Translations under genes and position numbers: made by a program
NCBI GenBank assembly: GCA_905331475.1
Contig: CAJNYU010001081.1
Span: 62,001-126,000, forward strand
Reading direction: 5' to 3'
Origin: Rotaria socialis
Taxonomy: Eukaryota > Rotifera > Eurotatoria > Philodinida > Philodinidae
Length of the DNA: 64,000 bases
The notes under the pieces: generated by a model
What the model was told of the DNA's origin: nothing
Seen by the model: the letters and a program-made list of their open reading frames with translations, nothing else
Database searches by the model: none
Shown here: positions 1 to 10,016 of the stretch, piece by piece
Layout of the letters: every line of letters starts with the position of its first letter
Numbering within the stretch: the stretch's first letter is position 1

Positions 1-332
1 TATTAATTAATTTAAACCAATGAAATATGATCTAGAAAAAAAATCAAATTGGTAATTGATAATACAGATTCAAATTAAGTAGATTATCGATTTAATTCGA
101 TTTTTGTTGCTGACACTAAAAATGAACTGATTGCAAAGGACCCCTCTCGTGGTTTCAAACGTTACCTCACTACTTTCAATAAGATAAAATCTTTCATTTT
201 ATGAGAAAAAAAAACACATTGTCTCCTAGTTTATTACATTCTTTTCATTGAAAAGTTTACTTTAATAAAAAACCAAACCAAAACAAAACAAAACAAAGTA
301 TGTAGTTTCACTACAACAATGATAACAAACAT
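1..332. other. 3' flank of QTRT2
   Basis: No gene is visible here. On the minus strand, downstream of the QTRT2 stop, an AATAAA hexamer reads at about 230-235 and could be its polyadenylation signal. A second AATAAA overlaps the stop codon itself. The rest is A/T-rich sequence with short A runs. Confidence 0.5.
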
Positions 333-1541
333 TTATTCCTTTTTTTCTTGTTCGATTGCATATTGTTTAAGTATCATTATTCGATAATCATTCCATGTAT
401 TTGCTTTTAAATTTTCCCGAATTTGTTGAAAAAATCCATGATAATGATATAAATTATGAATTGTAATTAATGTTCGACTAAGTAATTCTTTTGTTTGTAT
501 TAGATGATAAACATACGCTTGTGTATAGTTTTTACACGTATAACAACCACAATCTACTACAAGAGATTGCTTACCATTAGCATATTGTTTAGAATTAATA
601 TTATATTCTGCACCGAGAGTATTCGAAGACATTTTATCATTGTATAGAAATGATAATATTATAAGACGATCAGAAATATGAGCAACATAAGCACCAGAAA
701 AAAGATCTAAACCCAAATCAATTCCATGTATGACATTATCCGGTCGCCATAGAAGTGGCATAGTAAATAGAATATTCTTATAATCGATCAATTTCGTTTT
801 TGTTTCTTCAATTATTGGTTTTAAAGAATTTAAATCAGTATTCTCGGTTGATGGACCATAAGAATGAAAACCTTCGAAACTAACACCAAGTATATTGTTT
901 TCATTGTTTGATATATGAGAAAGAATATCATTTAAATATATTTGCCGATGACGTTTGTCCTGTCCACCAACAAGTGGAATAATTGCATTCGATAGTATAG
1001 TTTTATCGCCTAATGAACTTTCCAAAAAACGTCGACTACGTTCACGATCTTTAACTAAACGCTTTTCTGTAGTTTTATCAATCGGAGTATCACCATCGAA
1101 CATTGGCTCATAGACGGACGGTTGAACAAGTTTAATTAATTTTTTAAATCGTTCAATATTTAATTCTTGTCGTCCTGCTTTTGTCCATACACTTGAATAA
1201 AGATTTCCACTACCACCGGGTCGTAATTCAACTAGAGAATCATGAAATGGACAATAGATAGGATCGGTTATACGAGCAAAGCTTCCATATGATCCTGTAT
1301 GTTCAAGATTTTTCATAGAGTCAACTAAACTACCAAGTGGAATTTCAAATAAACGTGTTACATTATCAGGTATAAGATCATAAGTCACATCGGGTACAAC
1401 ACCGGAACGTACATAAAGCATAGCAGCAGGCGTTTCGATTATTTTTGGTATTGTTGAAAATGTTAGTTCACCAAGACGAGCTGCATTTGTTGTTGTTATT
1501 GAACTCGACAGAGATATGGTTTTAAAGGACATGGTAGCCAT
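333..1541 (-). CDS. QTRT2: Queuine tRNA-ribosyltransferase accessory subunit 2 (QTRT2)
   Basis: This is the non-catalytic partner of the tRNA-guanine transglycosylase. With QTRT1 it swaps guanine 34 for queuine in tRNAs with GUN anticodons. The predicted 402 aa is close to the vertebrate length (about 415). The TIM-barrel sequence is recognisable throughout, including the LRPGGSGNL and GVSFEGFHSYGPS segments. The C-terminal zinc site is intact: Cys331, Cys333, Cys336 (C-G-C-Y-T-C) and His362 give the CxCxxC-x25-H spacing of the family. I chose the ATG at 1541 because the bases just upstream (TTTCAG at 1547-1542) form a splice acceptor and a consensus donor sits at 1646/1645. That implies a 104-bp intron in the 5' leader. 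The frame is open 13 codons further up, but those codons lie inside that intron. The coding part is one exon. Confidence 0.93.
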   Translation of the reverse strand: MATMSFKTISLSSSITTTNAARLGELTFSTIPKIIETPAAMLYVRSGVVPDVTYDLIPDNVTRLFEIPLGSLVDSMKNLEHTGSYGSFARITDPIYCPFHDSLVELRPGGSGNLYSSVWTKAGRQELNIERFKKLIKLVQPSVYEPMFDGDTPIDKTTEKRLVKDRERSRRFLESSLGDKTILSNAIIPLVGGQDKRHRQIYLNDILSHISNNENNILGVSFEGFHSYGPSTENTDLNSLKPIIEETKTKLIDYKNILFTMPLLWRPDNVIHGIDLGLDLFSGAYVAHISDRLIILSFLYNDKMSSNTLGAEYNINSKQYANGKQSLVVDCGCYTCKNYTQAYVYHLIQTKELLSRTLITIHNLYHYHGFFQQIRENLKANTWNDYRIMILKQYAIEQEKKE

Positions 1542-1645
1542 CTGAAATTTAATCGTCAATTCAAAAGATAGAAGAAACAAATGTATAAGAAATATTAATT
1601 GCTTTTTTTATTCAAAAACAACAGTCATTTCAATGAAAAATATAC
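1542..1645 (-). other. Probable 5' leader intron of QTRT2
   Basis: The donor reads TTCAG|GTATAT (exon ends at 1646) and the acceptor AAATTTCAG ends at 1542, directly before the ATG. The size fits neighbouring introns. This is inferred from splice-site consensus only. Confidence 0.6.
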
Positions 1646-1723
1646 CTGAATATTCATTCACAGTACATTGTCATGCGTCGTACACTAAAGGTAAACATAT
1701 GGTAAAAGTTGTTTTTCTTGATA

Positions 1724-1795
1724 TGACACGTGTGTCATATTCTAGATGAAAGAAAAGAAAAAATTCGTAATTACGATATTGAATAATGACACGTG
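1724..1795. promoter_or_regulatory. Two CACGTG E-boxes upstream of QTRT2
   Basis: Two copies of GACACGTG, with CACGTG cores at 1727-1732 and 1790-1795, lie about 80 and 145 bp upstream of the putative QTRT2 leader exon. The first sits in a longer near-palindrome (TGACACGTGTGTCA). CACGTG is the classic binding site of bHLH-ZIP factors (Myc/Max, USF, MITF/TFEB). Regulation of QTRT2 through them is inference from position. Confidence 0.35.
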
Positions 1796-3561
1796 CCATC
1801 TCGACAACAAAAAATATCTACTATTAAAGTATGAAAATAAAAATTAAGGTGTATACACAATTTTGTCAAACTTCGTTACATAATCTTTATCCCTCTTCGA
1901 AACCATCATGAGTTTGGCCTCGATAAAAACAGTTTCGTAGTATGTTTATTAAATTCAATTATCTATGAAATGTCAGCCGCGGTAAAAATCATGACAGGTG
2001 AGAGAGTCTATTTGGCCTTAGGTAATAAAAAACTTGAAAAAATTAAATTCGACCGGATATTTGATAGATCAGAATTATATTCATATCTTCTTTTCGATTG
2101 GAGCACCGTTGAGGAAAAATAGTGCACACAAAAGAGGTCGCTCATGCCAAGGGTTTGTTCGTCATACAATCATGACCTAGGGGTATAGCTGCACGAGTAT
2201 AAATCTTTGTTGATCTTGATATAAGATTTCTCATTCTATCGACATTTCCTGTGAATCGCTCAAGTTATGTGTTGCTAAAAAAAAAGTATTTTTCTTGTCT
2301 AATTGCTAATATGGCTTTATTGTTTTTACAAGTGCAATTTTATCTATGACAAAACAAAATATTTTCTTGGGCGATAAAAGCTAATATGCGTTGAATGCTT
2401 ACCAAGCAATTTTATGGTAATATTGACGACATGAATATGAAAACAAAATCTGGAATTTTTTCACATTAGTTTATAACAATGTTGATTTTTATGTTAATAC
2501 AAGAAAATCAATCAAATCGTTCTGTTATATTATGATTAAAATTTGTCTTGCTATTTATTTTCTAATAAATTTATGCAATAGACTAGTTCTGTGTAGTTGG
2601 CGTAAACGTTTTTGAATAGATACTCATTGAGTGCAAAAGAACAATTTTTTCCCTTTATTACGAATGTCTAGCATTATTGAACGGCACTGACAGCCAAGAT
2701 GAAAGGAAGTACTCGGCAATATGTGTATGAATATTTATATACAAAAAAGAATTGTCATCACTAAGTGATGTCTTATTAGTTGAGTAAATACTATAAAATC
2801 AATCACTGTAGTTGAGCTTTTAGATATAGCGTAGGCATAATAGTATATTGTTTCTATGGGAGAAAAAACAACCACAACAGTAAACACATGATGATGTAAG
2901 ATTGAAATTTATTTAAACGGTTATTTAACTGTTTTCATTATTCAAATGTACAAACTGAGAAAATTTGATGAGATTTTGAGTTGTCGAAAAATCTTGTATC
3001 TCAATCTTCATCTCGACCATAAGCTTTGCAAATGAGAGACTTGCAAGAATGAAAAACTTGTTCACCATGGCATCTTGGCGAATAGTACTCGAAGTATATA
3101 CCATTCTGATTAACTTAGTACAGTAAATCTCACGCCATTCGAATAAAACATCTTAGATGAAGGTTATCGAGTTTATATAGTTTTGTAAATGAAATGAAAT
3201 TTAATCATCAATCGGACTATGAACAATTATTCGGAAAAAGACACGTCATAGACAATTATTGTTCAAAACTTCATCGTCATCAACAACAACAACAACAACA
3301 AAAACTTATTGGTGCTGGACTATTTGTTTCTCAAATATCAAAATAGTTCAGTCACATTTAGCTAAGTTTTCAATCATTATCAATTTTACTAGGAATGGAA
3401 AATATTATTTTTCAAATTTTTTTCGAGATTTTGTTGTTCAAATGCAAAAATCAATTTTCATCGTGTTTAGTTTTATCAAAATGAAAAAGTTCAATGAATC
3501 TCGAATATCTTTATATTTTCTTGGTTAAAAAAAATCGCATCATAATTAGTTCACAGTATTT
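1796..3561. other. Intergenic, no supported gene
   Basis: A/T-rich sequence with short, biased open frames only. A CAA/CAAC triplet run occurs at about 3283-3303. I see no splice-consistent coding exon and no RNA gene. Confidence 0.5.
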
Positions 3562-4359
3562 TCAAGGGTTTGAATTCTTTTTTGAACTGTTCAATGTATA
3601 ATTTGCTGCAGTAGAATTCGTTGATATACCCAATGCTTGTCGTAAGCGAGTTAATGGTCGTGCGTGTTGTTTCCGGGCCTGCTCCATATATATCATCGCT
3701 TTGAACGCACGCACTTCATTATCGTCAACATCGCATGCGAAGCGCCTTGATTCTAGGCGTCCTTTCTCATTACCCGCATGAGTATTCGATACGAGATCAT
3801 GTGTAAATGTAGACCATGGTGCATTCATAGGTATCGATAAGTAATTCGCATTACTCTCTGATGATTGTCTTATTCGTGATTGTGAACGTTTTTTTGATGA
3901 AAAAAATTTCCCGCTTCGATCGCTACTACTTGACAAATCAACACTTGATGGACATGAACGGGCACCTCCTCCATTTCCGCTCGAGTTTTGATTAGATGGG
4001 CTCAACAGAAAATACGTTGTTGTCGATGAACTACGCCGAAGTGGTGACGGCGTCGAAAGTCGATCTATAGGTACAGGCGCTGCAATGAAATTTTTAGACG
4101 TAGGCGTAACTGGTGTTGGTGGTGGCGCCGCTGTTGCTGCTGCTGCTATTTGCACGTTTGACGATGATGATGATGATGGCGATGATAGACGAGTAATTGT
4201 TTGTTCAAGAAAACGAATTCGATCCAATAGCAAACTATTGAAATTTGTTAATAGTTCTTCACGAAGACGTGCTAAATGTAGCTGTGTTTCTCGATCAGTA
4301 CATAATCTATTAGAGCAACATCCATTCGCCATACCTTTTGATTTCACGAATAGATACAA
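3562..4359 (-). CDS. Uncharacterised Ser-rich protein, single exon
   Basis: I do not recognise this 265-aa protein (256 aa from the inner ATG at 4332, which has a better G at -3). Three zones are visible. Residues about 10-60 hold two short Cys pairs followed by a probable amphipathic helix (HLARLREELLTNF, LLLDRIRFLEQTI). Residues 60-190 are low complexity, rich in Ser, Thr, Ala and Pro with basic patches (KKRSQSRIRQ), so probably disordered. Residues about 215-250 form a compact charged end (EVRAFKAMIYMEQARKQ). There is no signal peptide or membrane segment. The length, Cys-containing N-terminus and structured end favour a real gene over a chance ORF, but only moderately. No function is proposed. 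Confidence 0.55.
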   Translation of the reverse strand: MYLFVKSKGMANGCCSNRLCTDRETQLHLARLREELLTNFNSLLLDRIRFLEQTITRLSSPSSSSSSNVQIAAAATAAPPPTPVTPTSKNFIAAPVPIDRLSTPSPLRRSSSTTTYFLLSPSNQNSSGNGGGARSCPSSVDLSSSSDRSGKFFSSKKRSQSRIRQSSESNANYLSIPMNAPWSTFTHDLVSNTHAGNEKGRLESRRFACDVDDNEVRAFKAMIYMEQARKQHARPLTRLRQALGISTNSTAANYTLNSSKKNSNP

Positions 4360-5742
4360 TAGAGTTACTTAGATAATAGCCGAGTCGTCGTTTAAATAAA
4401 TTAGTGTTCAGCGAGTATGGAACGTAGTTGCTTGCGTGTCTGACCGTGTCTACTTAATGGAAAATTCTGACGATCTAAAAGAAAGAAAGGGAGCAAGACA
4501 CAATTAAGAGTGATCACCAGCGAGACAACATCGTCGAAGAAACAAGAAAGATGTTAGAAACGAGAAAAGAGAAGGAATCTGAATAAGTAAAAGGAAGGGA
4601 GCGTTAATGGTTTAGTTTGAATCAGCGGCAATGCTTTTGTGTGCTCCTCCAGTGTTGTCTCATCTCTATACTCACTCGCCGCACATGTTCTATTGGAGTA
4701 CTTGTCATTTGTCTTGCATTTGTAAATACTGATTCCAACGACTAAACACGATATTATCTTTTATTCAATGGGGCATTACTCTTTTTTCTTCTCTATCTAT
4801 CTATTCATTGCGCTCTCACATTATTTGATAAGTAAAATATGCAAAGATACATAATAGTAAATTTTGTTTCGGTTTTATTCTAAACACCATAAAAATAATT
4901 TTGCATATATGGGCGCGTGTGAGTATGTGATCTGTCACTTTCAATAAAAGTGTTGACTTCTACTTAAGTAAGGAAAAAGAAGAAGATAAACACTTTAAAG
5001 TAAATGTCACACGCGATGGAACGGCTGACAGTAAATGAGTTTATAGAGAAGAAGAAAAAAAAATAGAAACGGAATCACACTATTCTGTGTTTGCTTCTAT
5101 CATAGATTCATAACTTCGTACATATTTATACTATTATTCATGTTTCAATATGTATAGAAAAGAAGTTCTCGATAATGAAATAATTATTTAAAACCAAAAA
5201 AAGGAGTTTGGGTGTGAGAGAAAAGCTTTTTTTTATGTTTATATGATCATTGAGAACTACAGTACAATCAAGCAATTGCACGTATAGCTCTGCAAGAACT
5301 ATGATCATTTGCTATTTTTTTGAATTTTATTGTCAATATTTCGATATACATGAGCTCGAAAAAAATCTGTTATGAATAAAAATAAATTTCCGTGCTTATT
5401 CGAATCAATGAGCTTACGATCAAATCTCGTAAAAAATTATTTGATTATCTCATACGTAATGTAGGTCGCTTGATAAATCAGGCTCATTGTTTTTTTCTTT
5501 TCTTCAGAACTACGCATTTTCCTCATCGTTATTACACTTCAATGCTTGTTAAAGAAATGATCCTTGCACGATACAGATGAACACGTTCTCTACAAGATGG
5601 AAAAAAGCAAACTCTTCGATTAGTTTTGTGTGTTAGAATAACAAACATAAAGATGAAGCAGCTATTGACGCATACAGTCATTTAGTTAAAACAATAAGAA
5701 ACGAGTTTTATAAATAAAATAAAAAAAGAAGAAAACTGCCCT
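4360..5742. other. Intergenic, no supported gene
   Basis: Purine-rich stretches occur at about 4470-4600 and A/T-rich sequence elsewhere. The open frame near 5392-5580 has no homology I recognise and no splice context, so I do not call a gene. Confidence 0.45.
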
Positions 5743-5916
5743 ACCCAGATTCATCAATCTTACGAAATCTGATCAAATCTTACTATAGGATCTTACATCA
5801 CGAATCAGACTATGTTTCTCGGAAAATCTTACGAGTTCTTATAAGAATCTTACTAGATCTGACGAAATCGTGCAAGGATCTTCCAAGATCTTACAGTAAG
5901 ATCCTATCACCTGGGT
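5743..5916. mobile_element. Small ACCCAG/CTGGGT-bounded word-repeat element, copy A
   Basis: This 174-bp block starts with ACCCAGAT and ends with ATCACCTGGGT, so its outer six bases are inverted. The interior is built from one 7-mer: ATCTTAC occurs six times exactly and once inverted (GTAAGAT), with many one-mismatch variants. Its right end (TCACCTGGGT) is identical to that of the element at 10413-10666. No coding capacity and no obvious target-site duplication are seen. I infer a non-autonomous element of a type I do not recognise. Confidence 0.55.
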
Positions 5917-7206
5917 GTTTACCGTTTCGTCGTCTTCCACTTCGTACTCTAGTATATTGTATTAGTAGTAATAAAGATATATCGAAAAGAAAATCCGAGT
6001 GAATCTTAATTAAGTCATTTCTCTCTGTTTTGGAAGAGTCACAATAAACACATATTCATCAATGCCGGCTATTTCATCAACAGTTGAGCTTATGAATCCT
6101 TTATAGAACGATGGAATCCGCTTTTTTTTCTCTCTACAAAACATGTCAAGGATTATACTTGTCACTGCAGAAACCATAATTGATATCTTTTAAGACTACG
6201 CTATCATATAATTAAATAAATCACATGCTCACCCGTTCAAGTAAACATGACAACTTTGCTAGTATAAGAAAATTATAGACCACCAGAAGCTTCTAAACCC
6301 AAGTAAATAATACGTTTATTGATAAGAGTTCAATTACTTCTGAATAATGGTTTGAATTCCTAATGCACTAAGGCAGCGAGTCTTTTCTAAATTCCGAGTA
6401 TTCGATGGCCTGGTAGTAAATGAACACGATATTGATGCGGACTGAGATCAAGCAAATAAATTGCTCAATGATTGATTTGTTCAACAAACTAGTTTCTTTT
6501 CCCAGAAACCTCTCAGTTCTAGATTAATATCAGGTAAAGATTTGAAAAGTATAAAATAGAGCAGGAAACAACATGTCTTCGAGGAAAAATGTGATGTGTA
6601 TTGTGACAAAACAAAAGAAGTACTAGGAGCTGAGATGAACCGGAACTGATTTTCCGCTGTGCCGAACAGTCTTTGTCTGTATCAATTTTGTTTTACTAAG
6701 TTAGAGCGTCTAAGAAGTTGCTATGACATACTTCAGCACAATAGCACTTTATAGCATGCCGAGGCCATTCTTCTCCAATATCTTTACTCATTAGATTGGC
6801 TCCCAATGTTAATTGTCAGAATGAATAAGAAGGCAGTTACTCTCTATTCAATCTTGTCAAATAATGATTGACGCTGCATGTTAGAAACATATTCTCTCGT
6901 TATTGAAAAATATCCATTTTCATCTATTTTAAAACTAACCGACCCGATTCGACGCTGTGAAAAACTTGACAAGTTCTATTTGAAGTCTACATTCTCTTTT
7001 GATCAAGTAATCATATTTGAAAGTGATTATATTAGAGTAATTATTTTGAAAAAAAATACTCTCCTCTTGTCGGACAAGAAAAAATTGAAAGAACACAATA
7101 TTCTAATAGCTTAGATGGCTTCCGCTTTTTTTCATTAACTTTTTTGTTGCCGTTACTAAAGTATCGACGAGTACTTACGCTAATTTGACACTGAACGTGA
7201 AGTATC
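5917..7206. other. Intergenic up to the retrotransposon
   Basis: No convincing gene. A short frame at 6878-7114 lacks any recognisable domain. The stretch ends at the left target-site duplication of the 7.0-kb retrotransposon. Confidence 0.45.
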
Positions 7207-7220
7207 ATTATTGATAAATT
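7207..7220. repeat. Left target-site duplication of the non-LTR element
   Basis: ATTATTGATAAATT is repeated exactly at 14215-14228, just after the element's 3' A-run. A 14-bp direct repeat at both edges is what target-primed reverse transcription leaves. Confidence 0.85.
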
Positions 7221-7290
7221 CATTCGCTTATTATAACCTTACAAGATAGTCACGACTTATCTCCTTCGCTTTCGTTACATATCTCTCGCT

Positions 7291-7976
7291 ATGAATAATA
7301 CCGAGGGATATGAATCACCGATAGAACAGATTATACATCAACAACAAACACCGATACAAAACCGGAATCAAAGTATAGACAGGACCACTAATAAACGTCC
7401 TAGACGTTATATATCACCATCTTTTCAACAACAAACAGATTTTGTTCAGCAACATATGACTCATTGGACAGCTAATTTGAGAATAATATTTCCACCGATT
7501 GTTGTTAAATTAAGGAGACCAACAAGTTTCGATTAAAGATATTACAGATGATCTATACATCAAAATGGAAAAATCAGCATGGTATTGATCTAACAATAAC
7601 TGCACGTTTTGGTCATCTGCATTCTCTTCTTGTTTTTGCTGATGACTCATCGTCTTTCGAATCCTTTTTAGATTCAAGCCGGGCGCCAAGATTGTTGAAA
7701 GATGTAGATATTGAAATAAAAGCTCCACGTCAATGTCCACCTGCATATTCACTTATAATTCAACAATTTCATCGAAATTGGAATGAAGATGAATGGCTAG
7801 TTGAATTGCAACAACAACGGTATGTCTCTTTATACAAAATTACAAGAATACGTATGAAAGATGGATCAACATTAAATGCTGTTAGAGTCGATTTTAAAAC
7901 AATTGAAGAGGTCAGAACACTCATTAAATCTGGAAAAATAAATGTGGGAAGTATGATTCATCCAGTGAAGTCAAAC
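7291..7976 (+). pseudogene. Retrotransposon ORF1, N-terminal part (broken)
   Basis: The reading starts at the ATG at 7291, shifts frame around 7525-7560, and continues in the frame opened at 7548. It resembles the N-terminal half of a retrotransposon ORF1 with an RNA-binding-like segment (YSLIIQQFHRNWNEDEWL, then KSGKINVGSMIHPV). It stops making sense at 7977, where the 2.04-kb insertion begins. The same frame resumes at 10017 with the zinc-knuckle part. It has at least one frameshift besides the insertion. Confidence 0.72.
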
Positions 7977-8594
7977 CACATTGAAAACAAAAACGGTGCC
8001 ATACAAAACTCAAAAAGGTTCTGATTTTTGAAACGAAATCGAAACCCCTGTAGGTTTTATAAAAGACAATAATTTTATCCCGTATAAAAAAGGGTTTCGC
8101 TCTTCACGTACCATAAAATACGCTACACAGTATTGGACAAAAGTTTCGCTGAATAGTATACTCTACTACTAAAGCAGTTTGCACCACTATTCAATATAAG
8201 ACTCATGCATAAATCGCTGTTTTCACAGCTCTCTCAACAACAAAAGCATTGTCGATCTCAATTTGTTTAACGTATCTTATCACGGCTCTATCACTACTAT
8301 TCTTATTGTCATCTATTGAGCTATACAACACAACGTCCACTATCGTAACACTTACATTCTCTCATCGAAACCGAAAAGAGAAGAGCTTTTTAACTCCTTC
8401 TCATGGGAACGATTAAACTATCACCCTATCAAACCGAGAACAAGTCAATACAGATAATTCCTTTTAGAATAGCGCCCACGCCCATAAAGGATATTATTCT
8501 TTTGCCTGAGCTTTATGAAAAAAATGATTGATTCTTTTGATACGTTAATGAAAATAATACCACTGCTGTCAAGAACCTAAATAGCAAATATTCG

Positions 8595-9031
8595 AATATA
8601 TTAATTATACTAGTACCTTCCGAATGATAGCATTCTTCATCAATCTAAGTAGAGAATTAATTAATTGATTAATTCTAATGGTAACTTACCAATAATAGAA
8701 TTCCTCCTAAAATCTATTTAGAGAAAAACTAATTTATTATTTTTAATAGTAACGTATCCAATAATTTAATTCTTAACGAACTAAAATAGAAGGTAAACTA
8801 ATTTATCTTTTCTAATCAGTACTCACTAATAATGTAATTCAAGACAAACCTTAATAGAAAAAAAGAGTTTTTTTTTCTCATCCTAAATTACTGATCATCG
8901 AATTCTGAAGGAACTGAAATAGTGGATGAACGAATTTATCGTTTATAATAATAACTTACCAACAGTGCGATTCTCCCAAGCATCTAAATAAAAGAAAAGT
9001 GAATTTATTAATACTTATGGTAACTAACCTT
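8595..9031. repeat. Degenerate tandem repeat, unit about 70-75 bp, six to seven copies
   Basis: Successive units share the order: ctaatttat, a T-rich step ending taatRgtaac, taccaataat, taattc, then a ctaaatag/agaaaa tail. The clearest units start near 8657, 8729, 8798 and 8935. Divergence between units is high, so the array is old or was built from diverged units. It lies wholly within the insertion in ORF1. Confidence 0.6.
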
Positions 9032-9837
9032 TACTACGAAAAAGTATAGTTCAAGTGTGATATGATGTACTTGCAGATTCTATAGCCAAACTTCAAAACT
9101 TGAATCAACACTAAATAAAGAAACGAATGAGATGTGAAGAAAAAAATGCAAAAAGATACCCATATCAAATAGTTGTTATTATAGATTCAACAATTGTTTT
9201 TGTGGCAATAATTGAAATATCGTAACTATTGGATCGGAGATCTAATCTAAAATAATTAGTTCAATGTAAAACAAAACAATAATCTTAACAAAAAATATAG
9301 CATTGTGGTAATCATATTCCGATAAAAGACAACCAATAAATATGCTGCACGTTCTTTATCATAGCCGCTAGAATCTGATGAGAGAAAATAGTTAGCGATG
9401 AATGCAATAAAAAGTTTTCCAGGATGAATTCAGATGTCTGGCGATGAGATTTGATGAAAACCGATTGAATGAAATTGTGAAAGCACCAATTGATTGTATC
9501 ATTAGTCATGTAGTTGTTCTGTTGGGATGTCGAGAGAGATCACTTTTTTCCCCCGATATGCCATGAATGCATTCTCTTCACGAGGTATTTTTTACAAACC
9601 TTTTTGAATGCAAAACTCGCAGGGGTTTATGATGAAATTGCTAACGGTCGTTGATACCACTGGGCCCTCGATTAATGTATCTTTCCTTTTCTCTCCCTGT
9701 CGTTATCATTGTTATTCTCTCTCCTCTCTTCTCTTTCTTCTCTGTGTATACATATGAGCGTGTGTGTTAAAAAGAATAGATATAAATAAAACGTAAAGCT
9801 TGACGAAGCGAGCTAACATAAACCTATTGTGAATCAC

Positions 9838-10003
9838 AAATTCGAAATAGTTCACAACGAAACCTTTCTAAGTTTCGAAAGTCTTAAAAGTATGTTACAA
9901 AATCTTGTATTTTGCTGAACCTTGTACAGATTTCGTAAAACTCCATGGACACCTAAAACGTATGGTACAGTTCGACGAAACCTCGAAGGTTTCGTTTGGC
10001 GCC
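9838..10003. repeat. Tract built from GAAACC / TTTCGAAA words
   Basis: Within 170 bp, GAAACC occurs twice, GGTTTCG once, TTTCGAAA once, and several near variants (TTCGTAAAAC, TTCGACGAAACC) fill the gaps. It abuts the right end of the insertion in ORF1. The style matches the single-word interiors of the elements at 5743 and 10413, with a different word. Confidence 0.45.
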
Positions 10004-10016
10004 TTGTTTTTCAGTG

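Larger units (their letters stand above)
7977..10016. mobile_element. 2.04-kb insertion inside ORF1, with imperfect terminal inverted repeats
   Basis: ORF1 coding breaks at 7976 and resumes in the same frame at 10017. The left edge reads CATTGAAAACAAAAACGGTG and the right edge, inverted, reads CACTGAAAAACAAGGCGCC. The ends are therefore imperfect inverted repeats of the form CAYTGAAAA. A 2-bp CA duplication is possible but may be chance. The interior has a 70-75-bp tandem array (8595-9031) and a tract of GAAACC/GGTTTC words near the right end. No transposase is visible, so it is probably non-autonomous or composite. Confidence 0.65.

Noticed and set aside
4085..4372. 95-codon plus-strand frame opposite the Ser-rich gene
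   Set aside because: It is the antisense shadow of the minus-strand coding region (poly-Ala and poly-Asp from the same triplet runs).
9312..9509. 65-codon minus-strand frame inside the 2.04-kb insertion
   Set aside because: No transposase motif and no similarity; the length is expected by chance.
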